This document shows, in pieces, positions 1 to 8,415 of a DNA stretch of 60,674 bases. The notes beneath the pieces are model-generated. The model saw only the letters and a program-made list of their open reading frames with translations, ran no database searches and was not told where the DNA came from. A program made the position numbers and the translations under genes. Position 1 is the stretch's first letter. Every line of letters starts with the position of its first letter. Origin of the DNA: Streptomyces sp. S.PB5 (GTDB lineage: Bacteria > Actinomycetota > Actinomycetes > Streptomycetales > Streptomycetaceae); the NCBI RefSeq assembly GCF_030403745.1, contig NZ_JAQMWP010000034.1, forward strand, positions 1 to 60,674. Direction: 5' to 3'.

Positions 1-190
1 ACGAACCCGCCCTGCCCACCGAACTCACCGCATAGCCTCAAAACCGAGATCACCGAGTGGCCGTCAATACACCACTTCGGCGGACGTGACCATCTGCAAT
101 GGTGTTCGTCCTCGTCCAATTCGCGCGGCATGCTGATCCGACGTGCGGGGCTCGATGCGCGGGCCTGGCAACCGGGGCGGGGGGATCGCG

Positions 191-736
191 TTGATCGTCT
201 GGGTGAATGGTGCGTTCGGCAGCGGGAAGAGCACGCTGGTGGACGAGCTGCGTCCGCGATGGCCCGAGGCCCTGATCTATGACCCCGAGATGGTCGGCTA
301 TGTGCTGCGGGAGATCGTGGAGGTACCGACCGGCGACTTCCAGGACCTTCGACTGTGGCGGCGGCAGGTCGCCGACCTGGCGGTGGGGTTGGTTGAGGAG
401 TACCGACGTCCGGTTCTGGTCCCCATGACCTTGGTCAACCCAGGCTATGTCGGTGAGATCTTCGGCGCGTTGACGGATGCGGGCATCGACGTCCACCACT
501 TCTTCCTCAAGGTCTCCCGAGAGGTTCTGGAGCGGAGGATCGACGGTCGGAGCTTCACCCCGGACAACCCTGAGCAGGACGAGAAGGTTCGGCGCTGGTG
601 CAAGGACAAGATCGCGCCGTGCGTGGCCGCTGCCGACACCCTGCCCGGCGACACCGTGTTTCTGGACGGCGAGCTGACCCCGCAGGAGTTGGCCGACCTG
701 GTGCTGGCCCGTGTCGGCGCGGCTGCGAGCCGGTAG
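191..736 (+). CDS. TmrB-like P-loop nucleotide kinase family protein
   Basis: The protein has about 181 residues and opens with a Walker A loop, VNGAFGSGKST, seven residues into the chain. This spacing is typical of the tunicamycin-resistance protein TmrB and related small kinases ('IWINGAFGSGK'). A later basic stretch (ERRIDGR, RRWCKDKI) could form the lid. It probably phosphorylates a small molecule in the cytoplasm; the substrate cannot be read from the sequence. The open frame extends back to a GTG at 143, but family proteins start just before the P-loop, and a GGCGGGGGG stretch precedes the TTG at 191, so that start is preferred. A Nudix gene follows 9 nt downstream, probably in the same transcript. 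The family is fairly certain; tunicamycin resistance itself is only a possibility. Confidence 0.72.
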   Translation: MIVWVNGAFGSGKSTLVDELRPRWPEALIYDPEMVGYVLREIVEVPTGDFQDLRLWRRQVADLAVGLVEEYRRPVLVPMTLVNPGYVGEIFGALTDAGIDVHHFFLKVSREVLERRIDGRSFTPDNPEQDEKVRRWCKDKIAPCVAAADTLPGDTVFLDGELTPQELADLVLARVGAAASR

Positions 737-745
737 GGCTGGATC

Positions 746-1252
746 GTGGGTGAACTTGTTGAGCGCGTTGACGCGCGTGACGAGGTTCTGGCTGTTGTGG
801 AGAGGGGCGAGGCGATCCGTCGTCGGTGGCTGCACCGAATATCGACGATCGTGTGCCGCAACAGTGCGGGACGGTTCCTTGTTCACCGCCGTCCAGACGA
901 TGTCGCGCTTTTTCCGGGGCAGATCAACTGGATGCTCGGAGGCGCGGTGGACGTGGCCGAGTCGTATGAGGATGCTGCTGCGCGGGAGTTGGTGGAAGAG
1001 CTGGGTGTTCATGCCCGTCCTCGTTTCCTGTTCAAGTTCTTGTGTGAGGGCGTGATCAGCCCGTATTGGCTTGGTCTGCATGAGGTCGTCGTCACGGAGC
1101 CGATCCAGCCCGACCCTTCGGAGGTCGCCTGGCATGACTGGCTGACTGAGTCCGAACTGGCCGACCTGGTCCGGCATCGGGAGTTCGTTCCTGATGCTCG
1201 CGAGGCGTTCGACCGATATCGCGCTCTGCCCGTGCGGCAGGGAGAGGCGTGA
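746..1252 (+). CDS. Nudix hydrolase
   Basis: The 168-residue protein has a perfect Nudix box (G-x5-E-x7-RE-U-x-EE-x-G-U) from GGAVDVAESYED through RELVEELGV at about residues 65-90. Flanking features, WMLGGAVD before the box and a conserved VAWHDWLT segment after it, resemble the IPP-isomerase/MutT-like branch. It should hydrolyse a nucleoside diphosphate linked to another moiety, using Mg2+ held by the box glutamates. The substrate is unknown. It sits directly behind the TmrB-like kinase. Its 3' end overlaps, on the opposite strand, the run-on C-terminus of a decayed transposition gene, which suggests that gene lost its own stop. Confidence 0.85.
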   Translation: MGELVERVDARDEVLAVVERGEAIRRRWLHRISTIVCRNSAGRFLVHRRPDDVALFPGQINWMLGGAVDVAESYEDAAARELVEELGVHARPRFLFKFLCEGVISPYWLGLHEVVVTEPIQPDPSEVAWHDWLTESELADLVRHREFVPDAREAFDRYRALPVRQGEA

Positions 1253-2342
1253 GCTGCGGTGCACGTTGCTGGAGTTCGTGCTCCGCGGCTCGGCGTCCCG
1301 CGGCGGTGAGCGTGTAGTAGGTGCGGCGTCGTCCCGCGCCGCGTCCTGGAGTTGCGCGGCTGAGCCAGCTGGCGTCGTCTTCGGGCCTGCTGGCGAGCCA
1401 GCCGGCCTGTTGGAGTTGGCGGAGTCGGTCCGAGATGCTGCCTTGGTTGAGACCGGTCCTTGCGCTGACCTGGGATCCGAAGAATTCGGTGGGTGCGTGG
1501 TCGACGAGATCCCGCAGGAGTGTGAGCGTTTCGGCTCGGATCCGGATGCGTGGGACCGGGATGTTGTCGTAGGGCCGGAGAGGGCTGGGTGGCCGACGGG
1601 TGCGGAGGCTCTCCAACGCCCGGGCGAGCGTGCCTTCGTCGGGCATGGCGAAGAACTGGTCGCTGGTGAGGGCGGTGCGCATGAGTTTGTGGACCCGTTC
1701 GCGCGCGAGGTCACGCAGCAGCACTTGGCCGCGTGCGCTGGGGCGTTGGGGCTTGTTGAAGGCGGATCGGTGGAAGAGGTCGGTGTCGAGGTCGCGTTCG
1801 AGTCGCTGGAACTGGGTCACGAGGGCGCTGCGTTCGGCCTCGAGGTAGCTCGCCGCCGTTTCCAGAGACGGAAAGGCCATCGCGATGTGGAAGCGGTGCA
1901 GTCGGTGCCAGCCGTGCAGTGTGCCTACGACCGCTCGGCGGATGTCGTGGGGCAGGGCGGTGTCGAGCGGATCCAGCATCACGGTGCGGCTGTGAACGCC
2001 CTGCGGACGCAGGGGGACGTCGAGTTGTCGGAGCCGGCGGCGAATCGTCTCGTCCTCGACGCCGACCTCCCGGGCGATGCCGCCGGTTGAGCGTTTGCGG
2101 GTGAGGTATTGCTCGCGCAGCCAGTTCTCGTCGATGAGGGTCGGGCGGCGGGTCCGGTAGATGGTGATGCCGTGAGCCTGCACGTGTTCGACCACGGCAT
2201 AACGGGGGAAGCCGGTCGCGCGGGCGATCTGCGTGAGGGGTTTACCGCCTTCGGTGTATTCGCGGTGCAGGAAGTCGCTGGTGAAGATCCGGCGGGCTCG
2301 TTCGCGCAGGCGCCAGGCGGCCAGCGGTGAGGCTTTGCCTGT
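1092..2342 (-). pseudogene. TniQ-like C-terminal DNA-binding region, remnant of a Tn7-like element
   Basis: The open frame runs from about 2342 to 1092 and lacks the N-terminal zinc-finger half of a TniQ/TnsD protein. Visible modules in order: an IARATGFPR helix-turn-helix; a second HTH in the segment RSTGGIAREVGVEDETIRRR followed by LDVPLRPQGVHS; a LysR-like HTH (FPSLETAASYLEAERSALV to FQRLERDLDTDLFHR); and a winged helix near GLNQGSISDRLRQLQQAGWL. Actinobacterial TniQ-like proteins, as I recall them, have this multi-HTH tail. At about 2330-2345 the frame meets the truncated tnsB N-terminus in another frame, as if tnsB 3', tniB and tniQ 5' were deleted together. The last 50 residues are low-complexity run-on antisense to the Nudix gene. 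Translation could begin at GTG 2195. A standalone multi-HTH regulator is the alternative. Confidence 0.6.
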
Positions 2343-2604
2343 CCAAAACCTGCGGTTCGGTCGCGACGTGTTCCAGGGCGAATCGGATGTGGGCGAGGGT
2401 GGTGTTCAGTTCTCGGGCGGCGTCGCCGGGGGCTCGCTGCTCGGCGATGACGATGCGGCGGCGACCCAGCGGAATCACACTGAAGCCGTCCGTGCGCTCA
2501 TTGCGCACCGTCACCTGCAGCCCGTCGAGCTCCATGACCTCGCCGACGTCGCCTCCGAAGAACAGACGGCCTCCCGGCATGACCGGCACTGCCTGCCCGC
2601 TCAC
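2242..2604 (-). pseudogene. TnsB-like (Mu/retroviral-type) transposase, N-terminal fragment
   Basis: A GTG start at 2604 overlaps the tnsA stop by four bases (GTGA), the usual tnsA-tnsB coupling. The first ~75 residues (GGRLFFGGDVGEVMELDGLQ, then VTVRNERTDGFSVIPLGR) look like the small beta domain at the N-terminus of actinobacterial TnsB-like transposases. After residue ~90 the chain becomes proline- and arginine-rich noise and stops at 2242. The helix-turn-helix and DDE catalytic core expected over the next ~500 residues are absent. The sequence passes directly into TniQ-like coding in another frame, consistent with an internal deletion. It cannot be an active transposase. Confidence 0.55.
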
Positions 2605-3298
2605 GCCGCCGCCCGAATGGCGGTCGTCCCGGCCAGCGGCTGGCGCAGGTCCGCCGTGAGACCACCGCACCACACCAGGTGCAGGACGGCGGGCCGGATC
2701 ACCTCGCCCGGACAGCGGCTCGCCAAGGCCGCCTCGACACCGCCGATCGTCGACTGACGACCGGCCGCTTCCAGCACCTCGGCCAACACCTCTTCTCCAG
2801 CAGCAGACGGCGCCGGTAGCCGTCCAGGAACCTCACGTTCTCCACAACCACCGGTTCGGCCCCCGACCAGGTCTCATAGGCCCAGTCGCGGTCCGAACAC
2901 AGACGGCGTGTCCAGTCGAACTGAGCGATCACCTTGGGGTCCTTCATGCGTGAGGGGGCTTTGACGTCCACGACGGTCGCCAGACCAGCGGTGTGGACCA
3001 GGAACAGGTCAGGAACGTGGCGGCGGATGCGGTCCCCGTCCCGTCCGACCGGCTGGAATGGCTGAGCCGCGATGCGCACGACGCTCCGGTCGAAGTCCGC
3101 GAGCAGAATCCGGGCCAGCTCCAGGCGGCTCTCGCAGGCCACCAGCCGTCCCGCCGTCGACGCGTGGTACCAGCCCGAATAGTGCTTCCGGCCGCGGTAC
3201 CAGCGGAACTCGCGCACCGGCAGCCCATCCGCCACCTCGTCCACCAGTAACTGGTCCCAGCCGAAAGAGCGCCGACCGACACATTGACGACAGATCAC
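2601..3298 (-). pseudogene. TnsA-like heteromeric transposase endonuclease subunit, frameshifted
   Basis: The first 165 residues are a recognisable TnsA fold: VADGLPVREFRWYRGRKHYS, then ESRLELARI (catalytic Glu), RRHVPDLFL (Asp) and TVVDVKAPSRM (Lys). All three restriction-endonuclease-like catalytic residues are present. At about 2792-2800, after GYRRRLLLE, the frame breaks. The correct C-terminus (EVLAEVLEAAGRQS ... GTTAIRAAA, stop at 2601) continues in the neighbouring frame, consistent with loss of one base. Without the shift the protein would be about 232 residues and would overlap the tnsB start by 4 nt. TnsA cuts the 5' ends of Tn7-like transposons; here it is inactive because the gene is broken and its partner is truncated. 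Confidence 0.72.
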
Positions 3299-3349
3299 TT
3301 GGACGCCGTCATCTCTTTTCGGAACCTACACCGGCGCCGAGGCCGGTGC

Positions 3350-4375
3350 TCAAGGTCTGCTGGCGGCGAAGAACGGCATGGAATCCAGCGGGACGATCTC
3401 GATGTTCTTGCCGGTGCGCGGCGCGTGGATGGCCTTGCCGTTGCCGACGTACATGCCGTTGTGCTGGCTGTCGTTGTACCAGTAGATGATGTCGCCCGGC
3501 TGCAGATCGGACTTGGCCACCTTGCGTCCGGCGTCGTACATCTGCTGGACGGTGCGCGGCAGCGAGACCCCCGCCGCGCGCCAGGAGGCGCCCACCAGGC
3601 CCGAGCAGTCGTAGGAGTCGGGTCCGGTGGAGCCCCATTCATAGGGCTTGCCGAGTTGGGCGTACGCGAAGTCGAGGGCGGTCTTGGCGCGGCCGCTGGC
3701 CGGCCCGTCGTACGTCGCCGCGGAGTCGCTGGCGCCCGCGGAGGCGTCGTCGCGCTCCTGGGCGGCCTCCATCTTGGCGCGCTGGGCGGCGGTCAGGCTG
3801 TTGAGGAGCTTGCGGGCCTCGGCGAGCTTGGCCTGGACCTCGTCCTTCTTCTCCTTGGCCTTCGCCCGGGTTTCCGCAAGGGACTCCAACTGCTGGGTGG
3901 CGTCGGCGCGTTCCTGTGCGATCTCCCGCTGCTTGTTCTCCAGTGCCCGCAATGCGGCCGCCTGCCGGTCGCTGGTACGGCCGATGACCTCGGCCTTCTC
4001 CAGATAGTCGTCCGGATCGCTGGAGAGGAACAACTGCACGCTCGGATCGACGGCACCGGTGCGGTACTGCTCCGCCGCCAACGGGCCCGTCTTCTCGCGC
4101 AGTTCGTTGATCTCCTGCTGCTTGCGGGCCAGCCGGTCCTGGGCGGCGTCGACCTCGCGCTGCAGTTCCTGCTGCTTCTCGCGGATGCCGTTGTACTCCT
4201 CGGTGGGTGCCTCGGCCTCCTCGTAGAGCTGCTCCACCTGCTTGCGAACCTCGTCCACCGTGCGCTCGGGCGCCGCCTGGCTCTGCGTCGGCAGGAGGCT
4301 CACCGTGCCGGCCGCCATCCCGAGGGTGACTATCCGGGTACGGCTGGGCGGCTTCGGCCTACGGTGCTTCGCCAT
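3350..4375 (-). CDS. Secreted coiled-coil NlpC/P60 peptidoglycan hydrolase
   Basis: The 341-residue protein begins with a basic n-region (MAKHRRPKPPSRTR), a hydrophobic signal and an AxA-type cleavage site (QSQAA). A long heptad-rich coiled coil follows (about residues 40-210, alternating K/E/Q/L), then a C-terminal NlpC/P60 domain. The domain shows the catalytic Cys in SYDCSGLVGASW and the His in QHNGMYVGNG. Such enzymes cut the D-Glu-mDAP bond of peptidoglycan stem peptides; the coiled coil resembles RipA/FtsX-activated types. The ATG at 4375 is chosen because AAGGAG lies about 10 nt upstream and the signal peptide starts there; the frame stays open to 4441. A BlaI-type inverted repeat at 4468-4489 lies in the promoter, tying it to the adjacent blaI-M56 pair. 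Confidence 0.9.
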   Translation of the reverse strand: MAKHRRPKPPSRTRIVTLGMAAGTVSLLPTQSQAAPERTVDEVRKQVEQLYEEAEAPTEEYNGIREKQQELQREVDAAQDRLARKQQEINELREKTGPLAAEQYRTGAVDPSVQLFLSSDPDDYLEKAEVIGRTSDRQAAALRALENKQREIAQERADATQQLESLAETRAKAKEKKDEVQAKLAEARKLLNSLTAAQRAKMEAAQERDDASAGASDSAATYDGPASGRAKTALDFAYAQLGKPYEWGSTGPDSYDCSGLVGASWRAAGVSLPRTVQQMYDAGRKVAKSDLQPGDIIYWYNDSQHNGMYVGNGKAIHAPRTGKNIEIVPLDSMPFFAASRP

Positions 4376-4467
4376 CCTGGGCTGACTCCTTAGCGCGTCT
4401 GTGTACCGAGCGACGGCCTGGGGCCGTCGGACCGGCGCCACGGCGTCGGCCGGTCAAGCGCGTTAGA

Positions 4468-4489
4468 ACTTAGTAGCTTCGTAGTAAGT
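4468..4489. promoter_or_regulatory. BlaI/MecI-like operator before the NlpC/P60 gene
   Basis: An imperfect inverted repeat with arms ACTTAGTAG and GTAGTAAGT is separated by CTTC, in an AT-richer patch 93 bp upstream of the NlpC/P60 ATG. TAGTA/TACTA cores are typical of BlaI/MecI repressors. A half-site TAGTAG also occurs at 5853-5858 just upstream of blaI itself. Confidence 0.5.
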
Positions 4490-4531
4490 ATCGCAAGCCA
4501 GTCCGAGTGACACGAGCCTCGCCCGGCAGGG

Positions 4532-5443
4532 TCAGCCGAGGCCGGGCGGACAGGCCACCAGCAGCGGCAGCAGCGGAACCGTGACGGTCACGGCGGCGAC
4601 GGAACCCCACAGGACGGGATGCGGAGCCTTCCGCGGACCGAGGACTCGTTTCAGACGGATCAGGGCATTCGGGCCGCCGACCGCCAGCGCCCCCTTCGGA
4701 GTGCGGGCCGCGGCCATCTCGTACATCGCGGTGGCCAGCACCTCGTCGGAGTGGCTGCGCAGCGCGCGGTCGTCCGCGATCATCTCCAGCAGCAGCGCCG
4801 TCTGTTCCCGGGCGTGACGGGTCAGCGGAACCCACCGGAAGACCGAGTGGAAGGCCTCCGCGGCGGCCAGAACCAGATGATGGCGGCCCGCGATATGGGC
4901 CTGCTCGTGTTCCACCACGGCGGCGAGTTGCTCGGGCGTCAGCCGGCGCACGGCCGCGTCGCTGACGACGATCCGAGGATGACGGCCGGGCAGACAGTAG
5001 GCGGCGGGGACGCCGTACGGCAGGACCGTGGCCCGCAGCCGGGCCGAGCGGTGGCCCACCAGGTCGACGGCTTCCCGGTGTTGGCTGCGCGCCCGGCGGG
5101 CTCGTAGGACGTGGAAGGCGAAGCTCGCGACCAGGGCGGTCCCGATGACGGCCGGAACGCCGACGGCCAGCCGGTCCGCGGTGTCGGGGTCGGGCCGGCC
5201 CGCGCCCACGTCGAGTCCGCAGGTGTGCAGGAGGCCCACCAGGCCGGCGTGCAGATGTTCGGCGGGCATGGCCAGGCTGTACGCGGTGAGAGCGGCCGCG
5301 ATCGAGAACGAGACCGCCAGGGCGTGCCACACCGCCGCGGCCAGGGCCGGGGCCCGGTGCGGCCAGGCGGCGCGCAGGAGCAGTTGCGGGGCGGCGAAGC
5401 CCACGGCTGCCGTGTAACCGGCCAGGGCGGGCGCCGCGTTCAC
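4532..5443 (-). CDS. M56-family integral membrane zinc metalloprotease (BlaR1/MecR1-like)
   Basis: The 303-residue polytopic membrane protein has several N-terminal hydrophobic segments (residues ~5-120) and a cytoplasmic-type metalloprotease motif HEQAH inside VVEHEQAHIAGRHH. A downstream EMIADDRALR supplies the third zinc ligand region, and a last transmembrane stretch lies near the C-terminus. Unlike true BlaR1 it has no extracellular penicillin-binding sensor. It probably cleaves the BlaI repressor, or a membrane substrate, on an unknown cue. Its start overlaps the blaI stop by 4 nt, so the two are co-translated. A short gap with the operator separates it from the NlpC/P60 gene. Confidence 0.88.
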   Translation of the reverse strand: MNAAPALAGYTAAVGFAAPQLLLRAAWPHRAPALAAAVWHALAVSFSIAAALTAYSLAMPAEHLHAGLVGLLHTCGLDVGAGRPDPDTADRLAVGVPAVIGTALVASFAFHVLRARRARSQHREAVDLVGHRSARLRATVLPYGVPAAYCLPGRHPRIVVSDAAVRRLTPEQLAAVVEHEQAHIAGRHHLVLAAAEAFHSVFRWVPLTRHAREQTALLLEMIADDRALRSHSDEVLATAMYEMAAARTPKGALAVGGPNALIRLKRVLGPRKAPHPVLWGSVAAVTVTVPLLPLLVACPPGLG

Positions 5444-5814
5444 GACTCCGCCTTGGCCTGCCGGCTCGCGTTGCGCAGGGCCTTGCGGAGAGCGCCGAGT
5501 TCGTCCTCGGACATGTTCTCCACGAAGTGGACCAGTGCGGCCGGGCGGTCCTTGCTCTCTCCCAGGCCGTCCTCCATGAGCGCGGCGGCGTACGCCTCAC
5601 GGCTGCGGACCGGTGAGTAGAGCCAGGCCCGGCCCTGCTTGCCCCGTAGCAGCCAGCCCTTGCCGTACAGGATGTTCGTGACGGTCATCACCGTGGTGTA
5701 CGCGATCGGGCGGGTCTTGTTGATGTCATCGACTATCTCGCGCACCGTCGCGGGACGGTTCCACGTCCAGAAACGGTCCATGATCTCTGCCTCGAGATCC
5801 CCCAGCCGTCGCAT
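5440..5814 (-). CDS. BlaI/MecI/CopY-family transcriptional repressor
   Basis: The 124-residue winged-helix protein starts MRRLGDLEAEIMDRFW and contains the typical core ATVREIVDDINKTRPIAYTT, then VMTVTNILYGKGWLLR. The C-terminal dimerisation helices end in SEDELGALRKAL, and the total length is the family norm. The frame is open far upstream, but MRRLGDLE is the family's usual N-terminus and AGGGG lies about 7 nt before this ATG at 5814. Repressors of this family are inactivated by M56 proteases, and the M56 gene overlaps its stop. Likely targets are its own operon (TAGTAG half-site at 5853-5858) and the NlpC/P60 gene. Confidence 0.9.
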   Translation of the reverse strand: MRRLGDLEAEIMDRFWTWNRPATVREIVDDINKTRPIAYTTVMTVTNILYGKGWLLRGKQGRAWLYSPVRSREAYAAALMEDGLGESKDRPAALVHFVENMSEDELGALRKALRNASRQAKAES

Positions 5815-6116
5815 GCCCCTGACTCCCTTTCGCCACCGAATACGCAAAGCCATAGTAGTCGCCTGTCCTGCGGGGTTCCCGGGGCGAAGGCCGGAGCCGC
5901 CGAGCTGCCAGGTCTGATCGGTGTGCACGGCCTGGGGCCGATACCGGGCATGTGGGATCACGGCGAAGGCAGCTGTACGGGCCACACGGACCATGCGGAT
6001 CTGGAGCGGCCCGCGCGCCGCCGCATGCCCGTCCGGTGCGGGGTCGTGCCTGCGCACGTTCTTCAACGGCCGGTGCGGCCGCGCGCATCACGTCCGCCTG
6101 CGGAGGCGGGCACGAC
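5815..6116. other. Intergenic region upstream of blaI
   Basis: This stretch holds the blaI promoter region, including ATAGTAG around 5852-5858. Several frames stay open on both strands, but none has a family resemblance or a convincing ribosome-binding site. I see no gene here apart from the small frame that begins at 6117. Confidence 0.4.
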
Positions 6117-6233
6117 ATGTCCTCGACGGGGTCCGACGCCGGTTCCAGCCCTGCCGTGAGGCCGGCGGACGACGTGATCGCGGCTCGGACGGCCGAGAAC
6201 GAGCAGATGAACCAGATGCCCGGCAAGAGCTGA
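6117..6233 (+). CDS. Possible 38-residue small protein
   Basis: An ATG is preceded by CGGAGGCGGGCACGAC, placing a good Shine-Dalgarno core about 10 nt upstream. The short frame has strongly G/C-biased third positions: only a few of 38 codons end in A or T. The product is acidic-polar, ends NEQMNQMPGKS, has no membrane segment and matches no family I know. In a genome this GC-rich, short open frames arise easily, so the start signal and codon bias are the only support. It could also be noise upstream of the convergent USP gene. Confidence 0.3.
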   Translation: MSSTGSDAGSSPAVRPADDVIAARTAENEQMNQMPGKS

Positions 6234-6474
6234 GACCAAGAGCTGACGCGACGACAGAACCTGGCCACGGGCCGTCTCACCGGCATGGCCACCCTCGACG
6301 AGCTGCCCGGCCGCCCGCTGATCCCCGATCGGTCCGCGGGCCCGGCGTCCCATCACTTCGCAGCGGTCCGACACGCACGTCCACGCGTAGCCGGCCGCCT
6401 TGTTTCCCCGGGCCGGTGTCGGACGGGGCGCGCAAGCCGGGTCGTCCGCAGCCGCGAGGAGGGCGGTGGTTGTG

Positions 6475-7335
6475 TCACCCGTGCGGGACGAGGAGCACCG
6501 GGCAGGTCGCCTGATGCACGGCGGCACGGGCGACGGCGCCGAGACGAGGTCCGGTCGTGGCCTGGACACGGTGGCCGAGTACGGCAAGGGCGGCATGGTG
6601 CGTGGCGGCCGTGACGGCGTCGGCGGGGATGTCCTCCAGGCAGACCTCTTCCACTCGTACGTCCGGGTACTTCTGTCGCCAGGGCAGCAGGGCTTCGGTG
6701 AGCCGCTGCTCGGCGTGACGGGCGTGGGGTGAGCGGCCGCAGGGCCACGGCGTGATGGGGCGGGGGCGCACGGGGCCGGTGGACATCCAGGCGAACAGGG
6801 CGCGCAACGGCACCTCACGCATCGCGGCCTCCTCGAAGGCGACGGCGATGACGTCATCCCAAACGGTCCGGACGTCGAGCGCGAGCAGCACCGGTCCGGA
6901 CGGCGGATCCGCCGGGTGGGGCACGGCGCGGACGAGGGCGAGGGGGAAGCCTGCCTGTGCGGCGGTGTCCGCCCCGGTGGAGCCGAGTTGGCGGGGGGAC
7001 GTGGCGTCCAGGCCGCAGGCGCCGAGGACCAGCAGGTCCGCGGCGAGCCCGGCGGTGAGAAGTGCCTCTCGGTTCGGCAGACCCAGCAGCCGGGCGTGGA
7101 TGTCGAGGCACGGGTGACGGCCGCGCAGCCGGTCCCGGGCCAGGTCCAGCGAGCGGACCGCCCAATGGCGGTGCACGATCGCGTCCGGAGGTTCGGGGGC
7201 GTGGCCGTCCGGCGGAGGCCAGGCGGCGATCAGATGGAGGGAAGTGTCGCGAAGTTCGGCTTCTCGGGCGGCCCAGGCGGCGGCGGCGAGACTGGCGGCG
7301 CTGCCGTCGATGCCGACGGTGACAGGGCGGGGCAT
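6475..7335 (-). CDS. Tandem-domain universal stress protein
   Basis: The 286-residue protein has two UspA domains. The first begins VTVGIDGSAASLAAAAWAA and the second begins PVLLALDVRTVWDDVIAVAF. The second ends with LAVLGHR and CPVLLVPHG, a degenerate ATP-binding G-x2-G-x9-G(S/T) tail. ATG 7335 is chosen because GGAGG lies 9 nt upstream and the next residues are the canonical beta-1. USPs bind ATP and support survival in hypoxia or stasis. A perfect GGGCCG-AC-CGGCCC palindrome lies 125 bp upstream, the same element found before the DosR-like genes in the right half of the window, so it is probably co-regulated with them. Confidence 0.88.
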   Translation of the reverse strand: MPRPVTVGIDGSAASLAAAAWAAREAELRDTSLHLIAAWPPPDGHAPEPPDAIVHRHWAVRSLDLARDRLRGRHPCLDIHARLLGLPNREALLTAGLAADLLVLGACGLDATSPRQLGSTGADTAAQAGFPLALVRAVPHPADPPSGPVLLALDVRTVWDDVIAVAFEEAAMREVPLRALFAWMSTGPVRPRPITPWPCGRSPHARHAEQRLTEALLPWRQKYPDVRVEEVCLEDIPADAVTAATHHAALAVLGHRVQATTGPRLGAVARAAVHQATCPVLLVPHG

Positions 7336-7689
7336 GATCACGCACCTCCGAGGGGACCGGGCAGACGAAGTCCCCGGCAGGAGCCGGGCGAGGCTGTGGG
7401 GTCTTCCATCCTGATGTGGGAGAGCGGTGGGAAGGGAGTACTGCTCGGCTCCCACCGTCGGGCCGACCGGCCCCTTGGCAGCCCGGGACCGGCTGGAACG
7501 GTGCGATTGCCCGGACGAAAGGCGCTGTAGCGGCCCCTGACCTGAAGTGAACGGTCGGGGGAGCGGCGAAGGAGCGGGGGCCCGCATTCCGGAGTCGGCA
7601 GAGTGCCCGGGCACCCTGAGCGCCTCTCCGGTACGGCGGTGGAGGACGGGGTCCGTGGCCCGGCGGCCGCGGGAAGTTCTGCCTGAGCC
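7336..7689. other. Intergenic region with USP promoter
   Basis: Apart from the palindrome at 7460-7473 and the USP ribosome-binding site, no gene is supported. Frames that read through here are shadows with poor composition. Confidence 0.4.
7460..7473. promoter_or_regulatory. DosR/OsdR-like palindrome (GGGCCG-AC-CGGCCC)
   Basis: A perfect 6-bp inverted repeat with a 2-bp centre, upstream of the universal stress protein gene. The same pattern recurs at 40250, 57658 and 58477 before redox and stress genes. Confidence 0.5.
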
Positions 7690-8415
7690 TCATCCCGCGG
7701 ACGGGTTCGGCGAGCTCGTGCTGTTGGCCGGTGGGGTGAGGACGACCTGCGGGCGGCCCGGGGCCGGGGGCGGCGGGGTCAGGTTCCGTGCCGGGAGACC
7801 GGGTGGGGCGGTCTCCCGGAGGGCGGCCTGGTCGAAGTCGACCCGGCCGGTCTTCTCCAGCTGCGTGATGTGGTCCATGACGGTGTCGTTGGCCTGGTCG
7901 GCCAGGGTGCGGATCAGCGAGTTCTTCGTGGTGGTACGGATGTTCGCGATGGTGGAGAGGAGCCGGCCGTTCGTCGCGTGCAGGATGGTGGCCATGTCCG
8001 TGTCGAACCGCTTGCCGCTGTCCGCGTTCAACTGGGCCATGAAGCCCTGCTGTTGGGGCGAGGGCTGGTCGGGCAGCGTGATGGCCAGCCGGACGGCGGC
8101 TGCGCGGCAGGCGGCGTCCAGCGATGCATGCCCGTCGAGCAGATGCTCCCCGGCGGTCTTGACGGCCTTGGTGGTGCCCTTCTGCAACGCCATCTGAGCG
8201 ACGGGGTACTCCCACAGCCCGGACGCACGTACCTGGACGACGAAGTCCCGGTCGGCTTCCGTCAACGGTCCGGTCGCCGGGCGGGCGATGATCCGGTCGG
8301 GCGAGGTGTTGACCTTCTGGACCCCGAGCATGGCGGGGTAGAGGAGGGAGCCGAGGGTGAGGGCGATCCCACCGCCGACGAAGAGAGCTCCCGCCGCTTT
8401 CCGTGAAACGAGCAC
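7690..8415 (-). CDS. DUF4142 (ferritin-like) secreted or membrane-anchored protein
   Basis: The protein has 241 residues. An N-terminal hydrophobic segment (GALFVGGGIALTLGSLLYP) works as a signal or anchor. It is followed by the DUF4142 helical bundle: LTEADRDFVVQVRASGLWE, AQMALQKGTTKAVKTAGEHL, then the FDTDMATILHATNGRLL segment. The tail is proline-rich (TPPPPAPGRPQ). GTG 8415 has AGGAG five bases upstream. DUF4142 proteins are predicted four-helix ferritin-like bundles of unknown activity, often induced by envelope stress. The gene is transcribed alone toward the USP gene. Confidence 0.85.
   Translation of the reverse strand: MLVSRKAAGALFVGGGIALTLGSLLYPAMLGVQKVNTSPDRIIARPATGPLTEADRDFVVQVRASGLWEYPVAQMALQKGTTKAVKTAGEHLLDGHASLDAACRAAAVRLAITLPDQPSPQQQGFMAQLNADSGKRFDTDMATILHATNGRLLSTIANIRTTTKNSLIRTLADQANDTVMDHITQLEKTGRVDFDQAALRETAPPGLPARNLTPPPPAPGRPQVVLTPPANSTSSPNPSAG

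Noticed and set aside
3..35. Possible last ten codons (EPALPTELTA, stop) of a gene entering from the left
   Set aside because: Too short to separate from chance; no second line of evidence.
50..1714. 554-codon open frame on the minus strand
   Set aside because: Composition is typical of antisense frames in high-GC DNA and it covers the convincing P-loop kinase and Nudix genes on the other strand.
5726..6292. 188-codon minus-strand frame with a hydrophobic N-terminal stretch
   Set aside because: It overlaps blaI out of frame, becomes Arg/Pro/Ser-rich after 60 residues, and lacks a start signal.
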